From Prado023 sp963697345 (GTDB lineage: Bacteria > Actinomycetota > Actinomycetes > S36-B12 > CAIYMF01), in the NCBI GenBank assembly GCA_963697345.1, contig CAVONS010000006.1, positions 48,621 through 112,620 on the forward strand: a DNA stretch of 64,000 nt, written 5' to 3'. The notes under the pieces were generated by a model. It saw nothing but the letters and a program-made list of their open reading frames with translations, was not told the DNA's origin and searched no databases. Positions within the stretch are counted from its first letter, which is position 1, and every line of letters starts with the position of its first letter. Made by a program: the position numbers and the translations under genes. This document shows, piece by piece, positions 23,366 through 31,253 of the stretch.

Positions 23366-24820
23366 ATGGCCGGTGCGCCGATGCCATCCCGCAGTCGCCG
23401 GACGTACGGCCGGCGCTCGGTGCGCGCGCGGGTCCTGGCTGCCATGCTCGGCCTGCTGGTGCTCGCCATGACCCTGACCGGCATCGAGCTCACGGTGGCC
23501 CAGCTGGCCCGGGTGGACGATGCCATCACCGATGCCCTGACCACGCAGGTCGCGGAGTTCCGCGGAATCCTCGTGGATGGGGACCCGGCGACCGGCGAGC
23601 CATGGAGTGATGTGCCCAGCGCCGTGGCAGCCGGGGTGCAGCGCCAGGTGCCCAACCGCTTCCAGGACGTCGCCGGCCTGGTCGACGGCGTCGTCACCTA
23701 CCGACCACGTGAGTCCGAGCCGCCGCAGATCGAGGACGAGCCGGCACTCCTCGCCGCAGCGGCTGGAATCAGCGAACCGGCCTCCGGGCAGGTCGAGGGC
23801 AAGGACGGACCGCTTCGGTGGGCCGCGCTTCCGGTGACGGTCCAGGGCGACTCCCGAGCCGGCCTGCTGCTCGCGGTGGTCGACGTCGCACCCCAGCGTG
23901 CGGCCGTCTGGGAGCCGATGCGCACCTATGCGGCAGCCAGCGTCATCACGCTGGCCGTGGTCGGGCTGGTCGGATGGTTCGTCGCAGGGCGGCTGCTGCG
24001 CCCGTTGCGTGACCTGCGCGACACCGCTGAGCGCATCAGCGAGACCGACCTGAGCCAGCGCCTCGACGTCGAGGGGTCCGACGAGATCAGCGACCTGTCC
24101 GAGACGTTCAACAGGATGCTCGACCGGCTCGAGGCCGCGTTCAGCGACCAGCGTCGCCTCATCGACGATGCGGGGCACGAGCTGCGCACGCCCCTGACGA
24201 TCGTGTCGGGTCACCTGCAGGTCATGGACATCGAGGACCCCGCCGACGTGGCTGACTCCCGCGACCTCGTGCTCGACGAAGTCGACCGGATGAGCCGGTT
24301 GGTCGACGACCTGATCGTGCTGGCCAGGGCCGAGCGGCCGGACTTCGTGCGGCCGCAGCAGGTCGACCTCGCCCGACTCGTGCCCAGCGCCCTGGACAAG
24401 GCGCGAGGCCTGGCCGCCCGGGAGTGGGTCGTGCAGCCCGGGCCCTCCCTGGCCCTTCACGCCGACCCCGAACGGCTCACCCAGACCCTGTTGCAGCTGG
24501 CGACCAACGCCATCCGACACACCTCACCGGGCGACACGATCACCTTCGGCTGGCGTCGTGAGCCCCGCTTCGCGGTCGTGTGGGTGGCCGACACCGGAAA
24601 CGGTTTCGGCGACCAGGACCTCGACGCGCTCTTCGAGCGGTTCGCCCGCGGCAACCGTCCCCGCGGGGAGGGCACCGGTCTGGGGCTGGCCATCGTGCGC
24701 TCGATCGCCCAGGCGCACGGCGGCACGGCCACGGCGCGGCACGCCGACGGCGGCGGCGCCCAGGTCGAGGTCCACCTCCCGCTGGACCAGGTGCACGATT
24801 CACCCATGGAGCAGCCATGA
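23366..24820 (+). CDS. Membrane sensor histidine kinase
   Basis: 484 residues. Membrane segment 1 (about 23-45), an extracytoplasmic sensor domain (46-186), membrane segment 2 (187-209), a HAMP linker beginning RLLRPLRDLRDTAERI, then the dimerisation helix with the phosphorylatable His271 in DAGHELRTPLT. The ATPase domain has the N box QLATNAIRHT, G1 VADTGNGFG and G2 GEGTGLGLAIV. It is an EnvZ/PhoR-type transmitter. The stop overlaps the regulator start (ATGA). The sensor domain gives no hint of its signal; the neighbouring secreted proteins are candidates for interaction. Confidence 0.95.
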   Translation: MAGAPMPSRSRRTYGRRSVRARVLAAMLGLLVLAMTLTGIELTVAQLARVDDAITDALTTQVAEFRGILVDGDPATGEPWSDVPSAVAAGVQRQVPNRFQDVAGLVDGVVTYRPRESEPPQIEDEPALLAAAAGISEPASGQVEGKDGPLRWAALPVTVQGDSRAGLLLAVVDVAPQRAAVWEPMRTYAAASVITLAVVGLVGWFVAGRLLRPLRDLRDTAERISETDLSQRLDVEGSDEISDLSETFNRMLDRLEAAFSDQRRLIDDAGHELRTPLTIVSGHLQVMDIEDPADVADSRDLVLDEVDRMSRLVDDLIVLARAERPDFVRPQQVDLARLVPSALDKARGLAAREWVVQPGPSLALHADPERLTQTLLQLATNAIRHTSPGDTITFGWRREPRFAVVWVADTGNGFGDQDLDALFERFARGNRPRGEGTGLGLAIVRSIAQAHGGTATARHADGGGAQVEVHLPLDQVHDSPMEQP

Positions 24821-25482
24821 GCCAGATCCTGATCGCCGAGGACGAGGAACGCATCGCCTCGTTCATCCAGAAGGGCCTGCGCGGGAACGGCTTCGCGACA
24901 GTGACCGCGACCGACGGGGCCAGCGCGCTGGACCTTGCCCAGTCACCAACGGTCGACCTCGTCATCCTCGACATCGGACTGCCCATCCTCGATGGGTTCG
25001 AGGTGCTGGCCCGGTTGCGGGCCGCTGGCAGCACCGTCCCGGTCATCATCCTGACCGCACGCGACTCCGTGCCCGACAAGCTCACCGGCCTGGGGGGCGG
25101 CGCCGACGACTACATGGTCAAACCCTTCAGCTTCGACGAGCTCCTGGCCCGCATCCGGCTACGGCTGCGCACAGAGCCGGCCAGCGCGGCCAACTCAGTG
25201 CTGCGCTGCGGGGGACTCGTCCTCGACCTCGACACCCGGCTGGCCACCGTGGACGGCCACCGCGTCGAGCTGTCAGCCCGCGAGTTCTCCCTGGCCACCG
25301 TCCTCCTGCGCAACCCCGGCCACGTCCTCACCCGGGAACAGCTCCTCGACCGCGTCTGGGGCTTCGACTTCGACCCCGGCTCCAACGTCGTCGACGTCTA
25401 CATCCGCTACCTGCGCCAGAAGATCGGCCCCGAGCGAATCGAGACCGTCCGCGGCATGGGCTACCGGCTGCTCGAGTCGTGA
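24817..25482 (+). CDS. OmpR/PhoB-family response regulator
   Basis: 221 residues from ATG 24817. The receiver domain has Asp9/Glu10, phosphoacceptor Asp52 in VILDIGLP, Thr80 and Lys102 in MVKPF. The C-terminal winged helix carries LSAREFSLATVLLRNPGHVL and the recognition helix SNVVDVYIRYLRQKI, ending GMGYRLLES. It overlaps the histidine kinase by four bases and is its obvious partner. The 11-base-spaced GTCTCATG repeats upstream of 21517 fit its expected DNA-binding mode. It is the last gene of the five-gene operon. Confidence 0.95.
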   Translation: MSQILIAEDEERIASFIQKGLRGNGFATVTATDGASALDLAQSPTVDLVILDIGLPILDGFEVLARLRAAGSTVPVIILTARDSVPDKLTGLGGGADDYMVKPFSFDELLARIRLRLRTEPASAANSVLRCGGLVLDLDTRLATVDGHRVELSAREFSLATVLLRNPGHVLTREQLLDRVWGFDFDPGSNVVDVYIRYLRQKIGPERIETVRGMGYRLLES

Positions 25483-25560
25483 GACCCTACAAGGCCGTGG
25501 GGGCAACACGGACGACCGTACGAAAGAGAATCGGGGAAGCTCCGCGGATCACGGGCAATC

Positions 25561-25946
25561 TGCCCCACATCGCCGCGTGCGGACGCACCGTCGGGAGTGG
25601 AGGGATGGAGTCTCGGGATCCGTGCGGTGACTACGCCCGGAGTGGCCGCTGCTGGGGCATCTCGTCGGTAGTGCCCGTTGTACGGTCGCTGCCGTGGTGA
25701 CGCCGTCAGCCGAACAGGAATCAACGGGGGAACGGCATCCGGTCGGCGCCTCTGTAGTGCTCGGATGTGTGGCGCTCGGCGCGACATACGGGGTCACCCA
25801 GAGTTGGTTCGCGGCGATCTCCGCCGGCGTTGCTTCGACGGCTGCTGTCCACGCCACTGTGAAGGCCAAGTCCCGCCGCAGCTGAGGAGCCTGGCGACCC
25901 GCGCTCGCCGTCCCAGCAACTGGCGCCATGAGCCGCTGCCTACCGC
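25561..25946 (+). repeat. 386-base direct repeat, copy A
   Basis: Matches 43708-44093 over 386 bases with no gap; I counted 19 differences (about 95% identity). It begins with TGCCCCACATCGCCGC, the left half of the interspersed motif, and ends where another motif copy starts (25945). It carries a 63-codon frame. Outside these limits the two flanks are unrelated, so the unit moved or was duplicated as a block. Confidence 0.85.
25694..25885 (+). CDS. Small hydrophobic protein inside repeat copy A
   Basis: 63 residues from GTG 25694. The middle is hydrophobic (GASVVLGCVALGATYGVTQS, then FAAISAGVASTAAVHATVKA), consistent with one or two short membrane helices, and the end is basic (KAKSRRS). Copy B at 43841 keeps the frame but differs at six residues, including Trp to Cys. 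Nine of the 63 codons differ, six of them non-synonymously, so purifying selection is not evident. It may be a real cassette gene or chance. No family is recognised. Confidence 0.4.
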   Translation: MVTPSAEQESTGERHPVGASVVLGCVALGATYGVTQSWFAAISAGVASTAAVHATVKAKSRRS

Positions 25947-25964
25947 CGCCTGTGGACGCACTTC
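25945..25964 (+). repeat. Interspersed repeat, right-half copy
   Basis: GCCGCCTGTGGACGCACTTC, used here as the reference for the right half. It abuts the end of 386-base repeat copy A. Confidence 0.55.
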
Positions 25965-25986
25965 TTTGTGCTCCTGACGGGCTTGG

Positions 25987-26424
25987 CTACTCCGTGACCC
26001 TCGTCATAGGGGTCTTCTCCACAATGTCCGCCTGGCGGATCGTGCAGTCGTCGCTCACCAGGGTGAGTTCCATCTGGTCACCGGTGAATGTGAGGGTGTA
26101 GGTCCCCAGCCTCTCCCCGCAGTAATCGTCCGGTCCCAGGGTGAGGGTGTCGCCCTCCACGGCGTACTCGCCGAAGTCTTTCGGCGTGCCGGAGGTATCC
26201 ACGGTGTCCGCGTCGTAGGCCGCCCACGTCCCGTCGTCCAGGTACTCGACGGTCGTGTACCCGTCTTCATTCTCGTGGGACCAGGTGCCGACGATTGCCT
26301 CGGCCGCTGGGGTACCGCTTGGCTCCACCGCGCCGGTGTCACTGTCACTGGTGCAGCCGCCCATCATCAGTGCCCCGGCCAGGGCGACCATGGCGACCGC
26401 TGCCGCCTTGCGCATCCTCTCCAT
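25987..26424 (-). CDS. Secreted lipoprotein with lipocalin-like/META-like fold, unknown
   Basis: 145 residues from ATG 26424, with AAGGAGG upstream. The signal peptide MERMRKAAAVAMVALAGALM ends in a lipobox (MMGGC), so the protein is anchored outside the membrane. The mature part has IVGTWSHENEDGYTTVEYL and TLTFTGDQMELTLVSDD, a pattern of short beta strands as in small lipocalin-like domains that begin with xGTW. Two Cys (DDYCGERL, SDDCTIR) could form a disulfide. Function unknown. It reads toward repeat copy A. Confidence 0.7.
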   Translation of the reverse strand: MERMRKAAAVAMVALAGALMMGGCTSDSDTGAVEPSGTPAAEAIVGTWSHENEDGYTTVEYLDDGTWAAYDADTVDTSGTPKDFGEYAVEGDTLTLGPDDYCGERLGTYTLTFTGDQMELTLVSDDCTIRQADIVEKTPMTRVTE

Positions 26425-27242
26425 CGGAGTCCTCCTTCTCCCGCCCCTGAGGATCCACAGCCCCCCCGCGGGCTCACCTCCACCGTGGACCCCTGGGCTC
26501 GGGCTGACAAGAGCCGAAGGGCCCGGCGACAAGCCCGGAATCGGCCGGCTGAGCACCGCGGACCCGGCGGTCCGGCGTGCGCCTTCCAGCGGTACTCAAG
26601 CGGCGCCGATGTGGTCGGTTCGCTCGAAGAGTTGTCCCTACCCGGTCATCGCGTCGGCGCGCACCGGGGCGATCAGGTCCGGTTCCTTTTCCGCCGGCCA
26701 TGTGGTTCGTGCCGACTCGACCAACCTGAACGTCGTCGTCACGCCCGCGCCCCGCGGGGACCCGCGGCCGCAGCCTCACCGTCGCGAAGGACAACTCATG
26801 GGATCCGTGTTGCCCCGACGGATGCCCTTCGGGTCCGTTGTCGATGAGTCCATTGGCTGTCACCGACGACGGCTCCCGCTTCCCGTGCCGGTGGTCGCAG
26901 CAATCCGGCCGCGTCCGCCGGCCGAAGGACTCAGGAGCCTCATATTCCTGGAGGCACGCTCAACACAAGCCGCCACCGGCGAACGAGTGACTCACGTCTA
27001 TTCGCCGCCTGTCGCGCACGTTGGGGCCAGCGTCATCGCCGAGGTGGACGCCGAACCGGCTGCTACTTGCTCCGGCTGATGCGGCGCCTCGCGCCGCACG
27101 CAATGACGGCGTCCTCGGTCCGGATCACGACGGCGTCGCGCCAGAGTAGCCCGACGCCCAGGTGCCACTCCTACCGAGCCCTGACTGCGTGATCCGCGAT
27201 ACTCAGCTACGCCAGCCCACGATGGATTCCCAGGAGACCGCA
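26425..27242. other. Long stretch without a supported gene
   Basis: Open frames on both strands lack start signals and family similarity. A perfect 8-base hairpin (TGCGGCGC-CTC-GCGCCGCA) lies near 27079-27097. A weak motif-like sequence, TCTATTCGCCGCCTGTCGCG, begins at 26997. Confidence 0.4.
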
Positions 27243-27776
27243 ATGTCGACCGACGGATCATCACCGCTCACTGAGGGCGATCGCGACCTCGTCGTCCATC
27301 AGGCGCAGGAGGCGTTCGCCACTGGCCAGATCTCCCACGAGGATTTGGTCGCCCACCTGGATATCGTGCTGACCGCACGCACCTCCGCCGACCTGGTGCC
27401 GGTGCTCGCCGCGCTCCCGGAACCTGGTGCGGGGAGGGCGCTGGCCCTGACGGGCATGAACGGGTGGTTCCGCCGCGACGGGGTCTGGCGGGTGCCCGGT
27501 GCCATCACGGTCGAGTCCGAGTACGGGAAGGTGGACCTGGACCTGTCCCGGGCGATCCTCGAGGAGCCATCGGTCGACATCAAGCTCCAGCTCACCTACG
27601 GCAGCGCGCGGATCACCGTGCCCGCAGACGCTGTCGTCGACCTGGACGGCCTGACAACCGTGTGGAAGCAGCCCAGGTACCGGGCGCCCCAGGGGGCGTG
27701 GACCGGCGGGTCCACGATCCGGATCTTCGGAACCATGGAGTACGGCCGGCTGAAGGTCCGGCACGCGAGACGCTGA
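27243..27776 (+). CDS. DUF1707 (SHOCT-like) domain protein
   Basis: 177 residues from ATG 27243; ATG 27222 is an alternative. The N-terminal part LTEGDRDLVVHQAQEAFATG and ISHEDLVAHLDIVLTARTSA is the DUF1707 helical module, which normally begins RxSDADRE and ends in an RxxDL step. It is followed by a linker and a C-terminal beta-rich domain (AITVESEYGKVDLDLSRAIL and later YGSARITVPADAVVDLDGL) like the cell-wall-active antibiotic response C-terminal domain. No membrane helix is visible. Such proteins are common in actinomycetes and of unknown function; cell-envelope stress is a guess. Confidence 0.8.
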   Translation: MSTDGSSPLTEGDRDLVVHQAQEAFATGQISHEDLVAHLDIVLTARTSADLVPVLAALPEPGAGRALALTGMNGWFRRDGVWRVPGAITVESEYGKVDLDLSRAILEEPSVDIKLQLTYGSARITVPADAVVDLDGLTTVWKQPRYRAPQGAWTGGSTIRIFGTMEYGRLKVRHARR

Positions 27777-28019
27777 CAAAGTAGCCCGAGCGATTCGGTC
27801 AGACTGCGCGCGGCAGCGGCTCGATCTGCGTCACATCGGATCTGGTCAACCTGAAGCCCCGACGCCGAAGCGAACAGTCCCCGGCGCCGGCGCTCCGGAC
27901 GGCAAGTGCTGACCGCCGAACGCGCGGCCGGGGTTCCGAAGGTGCGCCGCCTTGACGAGGTCGCCTGACGCGCGAGCGGCCGAGTAGACCGGACGATCTC
28001 GGAAGCGACGACCAGTTTC

Positions 28020-28515
28020 CCATCGCCGCATGTCGACCGTGCTGTCCGCGGTGGCGGCGCGCCGCAGCGGGCGATGCCAGCAACGGCGATGATGCCCCTG
28101 GCGTCGGCCACCCCGGCCATCATCGCCAGCGGACGGGCCTCACGCGAGGGGCGCGCGAAGCGCCCAGGAGCAGCGCCACGCGCAGGCCCGTGACGCTGGC
28201 CGTCAGCCGATTCGAGGCTCCCGTCCAGAGGCTTGCCGTCGCAGGATCAGCCTGCTCGAGGAGGACCAGCGACATGCCGATTCCCAGTCCCGCGCCCACT
28301 GCGGTGAGGACTGCCTGACAGCTGGCCGAGGGGGTGGGCTCCGCAGCCTCCGGTGGCTCCACGCCGATCAGCACGCCGGCCACCACTGGCAGGCCCACAC
28401 CCACCAGCACGATTGCCCCGGGCTGCTCGCCCATGGCCAGCCCTGCCGCCACGGGGACGACCGCCGACGTCACCGTCGACACCGGAGCTACGACGTTCGC
28501 ACCCGCTCGGTCGCG
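28020..28515 (-). pseudogene. Truncated, frameshifted EamA (DMT) transporter
   Basis: On the minus strand ANVVAPVSTVTSAVVPVAAG and QPGAIVLVGVGLPVVAGVLI resemble the end of the first EamA repeat, and ASCQAVLTAVGAGLGIGMSL begins the second. Near 28120 the frame shifts and continues as MAGVADARGIIAVAGIARCG, again EamA-like. The N-terminal helices and the C-terminal half of the second repeat are missing. The 5' truncation lies about 25 bases from a copy of the interspersed motif (28539-28558). The gene is non-functional. Confidence 0.6.
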
Positions 28516-28538
28516 TGGATTGCGGACTCAGTCACTTC

Positions 28539-28558
28539 GGCGCCTGTGGACGCAGATC
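28539..28558 (+). repeat. Interspersed repeat, right-half copy
   Basis: GGCGCCTGTGGACGCAGATC, between the truncated EamA gene and arr. Confidence 0.5.
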
Positions 28559-28620
28559 GATGCCGGCCACCTGCCGCTTGTGGCTGCCACCGGACCCGCC
28601 CCGGGGGCTACTCTCGACGG

Positions 28621-29055
28621 GTGGACTTGCAGCGGGAACCGGTGCCGTTCGAGGTCTACGAGGCCGGTGTGTACCTGCACGGCACGAAGGCGAGTCTCGA
28701 GGTGGGTGAGCTGCTTGTTCCCGGCCGGGAGTCGAACTTTGAGGACGGCCGCACGATGAACTACGTGTACTTCACCGCCACGCTGGATGCCGCGGTGTGG
28801 GGAGCTGAGCTTGCTGCCGGTGAGGGGCGGGGGCGCATCTATCTCGTGGAGCCGACTGGTGAGTTCGAGGACGACCCCAACGTCACCGACAAGCGGTTCC
28901 CTGGGAACCCGACGCGGTCCTTCCGCAGCCGCGCACCCCTGCGTGTCGCCGGTGAACTGGTCGACTGGGTCGGCCATCCAACGGGGAAGCTGCGGGCCAT
29001 GCGGGACGCCATTGAGGAGCTGAAGCGGCGGGGCGCAGCACATATCGACGACTGA
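28621..29055 (+). CDS. arr: Rifampin ADP-ribosyltransferase Arr
   Basis: 144 residues from GTG 28621. The fold is recognisable throughout: PFEVYEAGVYLHGTKASLEV with the NAD-binding HGT, MNYVYFTATLDAAVWGAELA, GEGRGRIYLVEPTGEFEDDP and NVTDKRFPGNPTRSFRSRAP, all near-standard Arr sequence. The enzyme transfers ADP-ribose to the C23 hydroxyl of rifamycins and so inactivates them. Length matches the family (about 140). It stands alone, between a truncated efflux gene and a terminator-like hairpin. arr occurs both as a chromosomal gene in actinomycetes and as an integron cassette; here the setting is accessory. Confidence 0.95.
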   Translation: MDLQREPVPFEVYEAGVYLHGTKASLEVGELLVPGRESNFEDGRTMNYVYFTATLDAAVWGAELAAGEGRGRIYLVEPTGEFEDDPNVTDKRFPGNPTRSFRSRAPLRVAGELVDWVGHPTGKLRAMRDAIEELKRRGAAHIDD

Positions 29056-29098
29056 TCCACCCCGCCATGCAGCGTCCTGGCTCGCGCCGGGGGGTGGA
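29056..29098 (+). terminator. Hairpin after arr
   Basis: TCCACCCC and GGGGTGGA pair perfectly over 8 bases, starting at the last base of the arr stop codon region, with a 27-base loop. Possible terminator. Confidence 0.35.
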
Positions 29099-29214
29099 CG
29101 TCCTCGGAGGAATCTGGTCAGATGTGTCCGCTCGCGAGACCGTGCATGGTCTGTGTGGGCGACCGCCGCGGTCGCCGTTGCGCATCGGCCACCTTCACCG
29201 CCAGGAGACAGGGC

Positions 29215-29886
29215 ATGAAGCTTCTACTCACCTCGGCGGGCGTGACGAACGCCAGCATCCGCGATGCGCTCGTCGAGCTGCTGGGCAAGCCGATCGCAGA
29301 GTCCACCGCGCTGTGCATCCCCACCGCCCAGTACGGGCATCCAATGGTCGGCCCGGGGGTCAACGCTTGGCAGTTCATCAGCGGCAAGTCCCCGAACCCC
29401 ATGGTTGACCTGGGCTGGAGGGCTGTCGGCGTGCTGGAGCTGACCGCGCTGCCCAGCCTCGACAACGAGTCGTGGGTGCCGCTGGTCCAGCAGGCTGATG
29501 CCCTGCTCGTCGCGGGCGGCGACGTCCTCTACCTGTGCCACTGGATGCGCGAGTCCGGGCTGGCCGACCTGCTGAGGTCGTTGCCCGAGATCGTGTGGGT
29601 GGGGCTCAGCGCCGGGAGCATGGTGCTGACCCCCACGGTCGGGGACGACTTCATCCAGTGGCGACCCCCCACCGGCGACGAGACCACGCTGGGCGTCGTG
29701 GACTTCTCGATCTGTCCGCACCTGGCCGCCGACGGCCAGCCGGGCAATTCCATGGCCGATGCACAGCAGTGGGCAGCCGGCATCCCGAACCCCGCCTATG
29801 CGATCGACGACCAGACCGCCATCACGGTGGTCGACGGCAACGTCGACGTCGTCTCCGAAGGGCACTGGCAACAGCTCCGGGCCTGA
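29215..29886 (+). CDS. Peptidase S51 / type 1 glutamine amidotransferase-like protein
   Basis: 223 residues from ATG 29215, 8 bases after CCAGGAGA. The peptidase E fold is indicated by MKLLLTSAGVTNASIRDALV, ADALLVAGGDVLYLCHWMRE and the nucleophile elbow VWVGLSAGSMVLTP, where Ser of GLSAGS is the expected catalytic residue. It then has LGVVDFSICPHLAADGQP, where peptidase E has its His. Relatives cleave Asp-X dipeptides or cyanophycin; the substrate here is unknown. It is a single gene between arr and mazEF. Confidence 0.85.
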   Translation: MKLLLTSAGVTNASIRDALVELLGKPIAESTALCIPTAQYGHPMVGPGVNAWQFISGKSPNPMVDLGWRAVGVLELTALPSLDNESWVPLVQQADALLVAGGDVLYLCHWMRESGLADLLRSLPEIVWVGLSAGSMVLTPTVGDDFIQWRPPTGDETTLGVVDFSICPHLAADGQPGNSMADAQQWAAGIPNPAYAIDDQTAITVVDGNVDVVSEGHWQQLRA

Positions 29887-30078
29887 GCTCGGCACCCGGA
29901 CCAGGTCGCAGACGGCCCAGGAACACCCGCGCGGCAGGGCATTCAAGGGACAGAACTCGCCCCTGAGAGGGTTCGTGACCTCATGGGTCTATCCGCCGCA
30001 AAGCGCGCGTGGGGGTGACGTCCCGGGTGCTGGCAGCCCGGTCTGGGCGGTGGTGCCGCCTCTGGACGGATCCCCGGC

Positions 30079-30092
30079 GTTACATGTAACCT
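30079..30092 (+). promoter_or_regulatory. Palindromic operator over the mazEF promoter
   Basis: GTTACATGTAAC (30079-30090) is a perfect palindrome overlapping a TAACCT -10 box (30087-30092) six bases before the mazE ATG. The position fits autorepression and a leaderless mRNA. Confidence 0.55.
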
Positions 30093-30098
30093 TGCCGC

Positions 30099-30302
30099 AT
30101 GGCTGTACGTGAGCGCGTGAGCGCATACCGGACCAGGATGCGAGCCCAGGGCCTGCGACCGGTCCAGATCTGGGTGCCCGACGTGCGCTCCCCGGAGTTC
30201 GCCGCTGAGGCCCACCGCCAGTCCGCGCTCGTTGCGGCTGCGGATCGCGACAGTGACGACATGGACTTCGTTGAGGCCGTCTCGGTCGACTGGGACGCAT
30301 GA
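30099..30302 (+). CDS. mazE: MazE-type antitoxin (DUF3018-like)
   Basis: 67 residues. MAVRERVSAYRTRMRAQGLR and PVQIWVPDVRSPEFAAEAHR are typical of the short antitoxins that accompany actinobacterial MazF toxins; the N-terminus is the DNA-binding part. The acidic C-terminus (DRDSDDMDFVEAVSVDWD) would bind the toxin. It overlaps mazF by four bases, and a palindrome at its promoter supports autoregulation. Confidence 0.85.
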   Translation: MAVRERVSAYRTRMRAQGLRPVQIWVPDVRSPEFAAEAHRQSALVAAADRDSDDMDFVEAVSVDWDA

Positions 30303-30625
30303 GACGCGGGGACATCGTCACCGTCGCCGGCGGCGTCTACGCGAGCAAACCGCGGCCGGCCCTCGTCGTTCAAGACGACCGGTTCGATGCGACCGACTCC
30401 GTGACCGTCTGCCCCTTCACCACCACCGAGGTCGACGCCCCCCTGTTGCGGCTCCCGGTGATCGCCAACGAGGCCAACGGTCTGGGCCAGGACAGCTACC
30501 TGATGATCGACAAGATCACCAGCGTGCGCAGGAGCAACGCCCGAACGGTGCTCGGACGGCTCGAAGCAACGACACTGGTCGAGTTCGAGCGGCGACTGCT
30601 CGTATTCCTCGGCTTCGGGGCCTAG
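30299..30625 (+). CDS. mazF: MazF-family mRNA endoribonuclease toxin
   Basis: 108 residues. MRRGDIVTVAGGVYASKPRP is the MazF opening strand pair (RGDI-V...KPRPALVVQ), followed by TVCPFTTTEVDAPLLRLPVI, the SYLMIDKITSVRRS strand and LGRLEATTLVEFERRLLVFL. The Arg of RRGD and the Thr of PFTT correspond to catalytic positions of the family. The toxin cleaves single-stranded mRNA at short motifs. Complete in length; coupled to mazE by ATGA. Confidence 0.92.
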   Translation: MRRGDIVTVAGGVYASKPRPALVVQDDRFDATDSVTVCPFTTTEVDAPLLRLPVIANEANGLGQDSYLMIDKITSVRRSNARTVLGRLEATTLVEFERRLLVFLGFGA

Positions 30626-30785
30626 GGAGGCCACTGCACGAGCGCCCGAACAGTTGCTGCACTCCGCCGCGTACCGTCCCGGTGTCGCGGCTGCGCCACA
30701 CTGCCGCGTCCGCGCCACACTGCCGCGTCCGCGGTGGCTTCTGGCCTGCGGAGATCCGTATCCCAGGCCGTGGAGCCGCACGACG

Positions 30786-31067
30786 TCACCGCCCTTTCGG
30801 AGCTCCGCGCTCCCACCAGTCGTGGGGTGGCTGCTCGATGATCATCGCCGCTGCGACCTCCACTTGAAGGTAGTTGCAGAACTTCCACAGCTCCTTCGCC
30901 GCTCGGGAGTACTGGAAGAGAGCCCGATCGACCTCGAAGGCATCGAGTTCACCGGCCCGGTAGCGATCGACGGCCTCCCCGACGCGAGCCACAAGCGCAC
31001 CCAGCTGTGCGCCGTGATATTCCGCAACCACCGCACGCGCATCCCGTCGCTCCGACTTGCTGGACAT
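30786..31067 (-). CDS. Small helical protein, unknown
   Basis: 93 residues from ATG 31067 (MSSKSERRDARAVVAEYHGA). The sequence is mainly helical: QLGALVARVGEAVDRYRAGE, ALFQYSRAAKELWKFCNYLQ and a conserved-looking end QPPHDWWERGAP. I have seen this architecture as an unnamed actinobacterial family, sometimes near toxin-antitoxin genes, but I cannot assign a function. It reads toward mazF and is convergent with it. The next gene downstream on the plus strand (the DUF4143 ATPase) is divergent from it. Confidence 0.7.
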   Translation of the reverse strand: MSSKSERRDARAVVAEYHGAQLGALVARVGEAVDRYRAGELDAFEVDRALFQYSRAAKELWKFCNYLQVEVAAAMIIEQPPHDWWERGAPKGR

Positions 31068-31147
31068 GGAAACGAGGCTACTCACTATCGGCCCGACGAG
31101 GATCACCTTCCTTGCGGGCACCCGCTCGATCGCGTGGATTCCGCAAC

Positions 31148-31174
31148 TGCCCCACTTCGCCGCCGAGTGGATGC
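31148..31174 (+). repeat. Interspersed repeat copy (left half plus degraded right half)
   Basis: TGCCCCACTTCGCCGC followed by CGAGTGGATGC. The left half is identical to the copy at 43708. Confidence 0.55.
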
Positions 31175-31253
31175 TTGGATCCCACCTGCTTCTCGCCCGA
31201 CTCCTTGCATGCGAATTGACTGATTCACCTGCTGCGAACTGTAGGATTCAGCG

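Noticed and set aside
26474..27079. Open frames on both strands between the lipoprotein and DUF1707 genes
   Set aside because: No start signals, no hydrophobic or domain pattern, and compositions like frame shadows.
31057..31253. Plus-strand frame beginning MLDMETRLLTIGPTRITF
   Set aside because: It starts antisense inside the small helical protein gene at 30786-31067 and runs through the interspersed repeat; no ribosome site or similarity.
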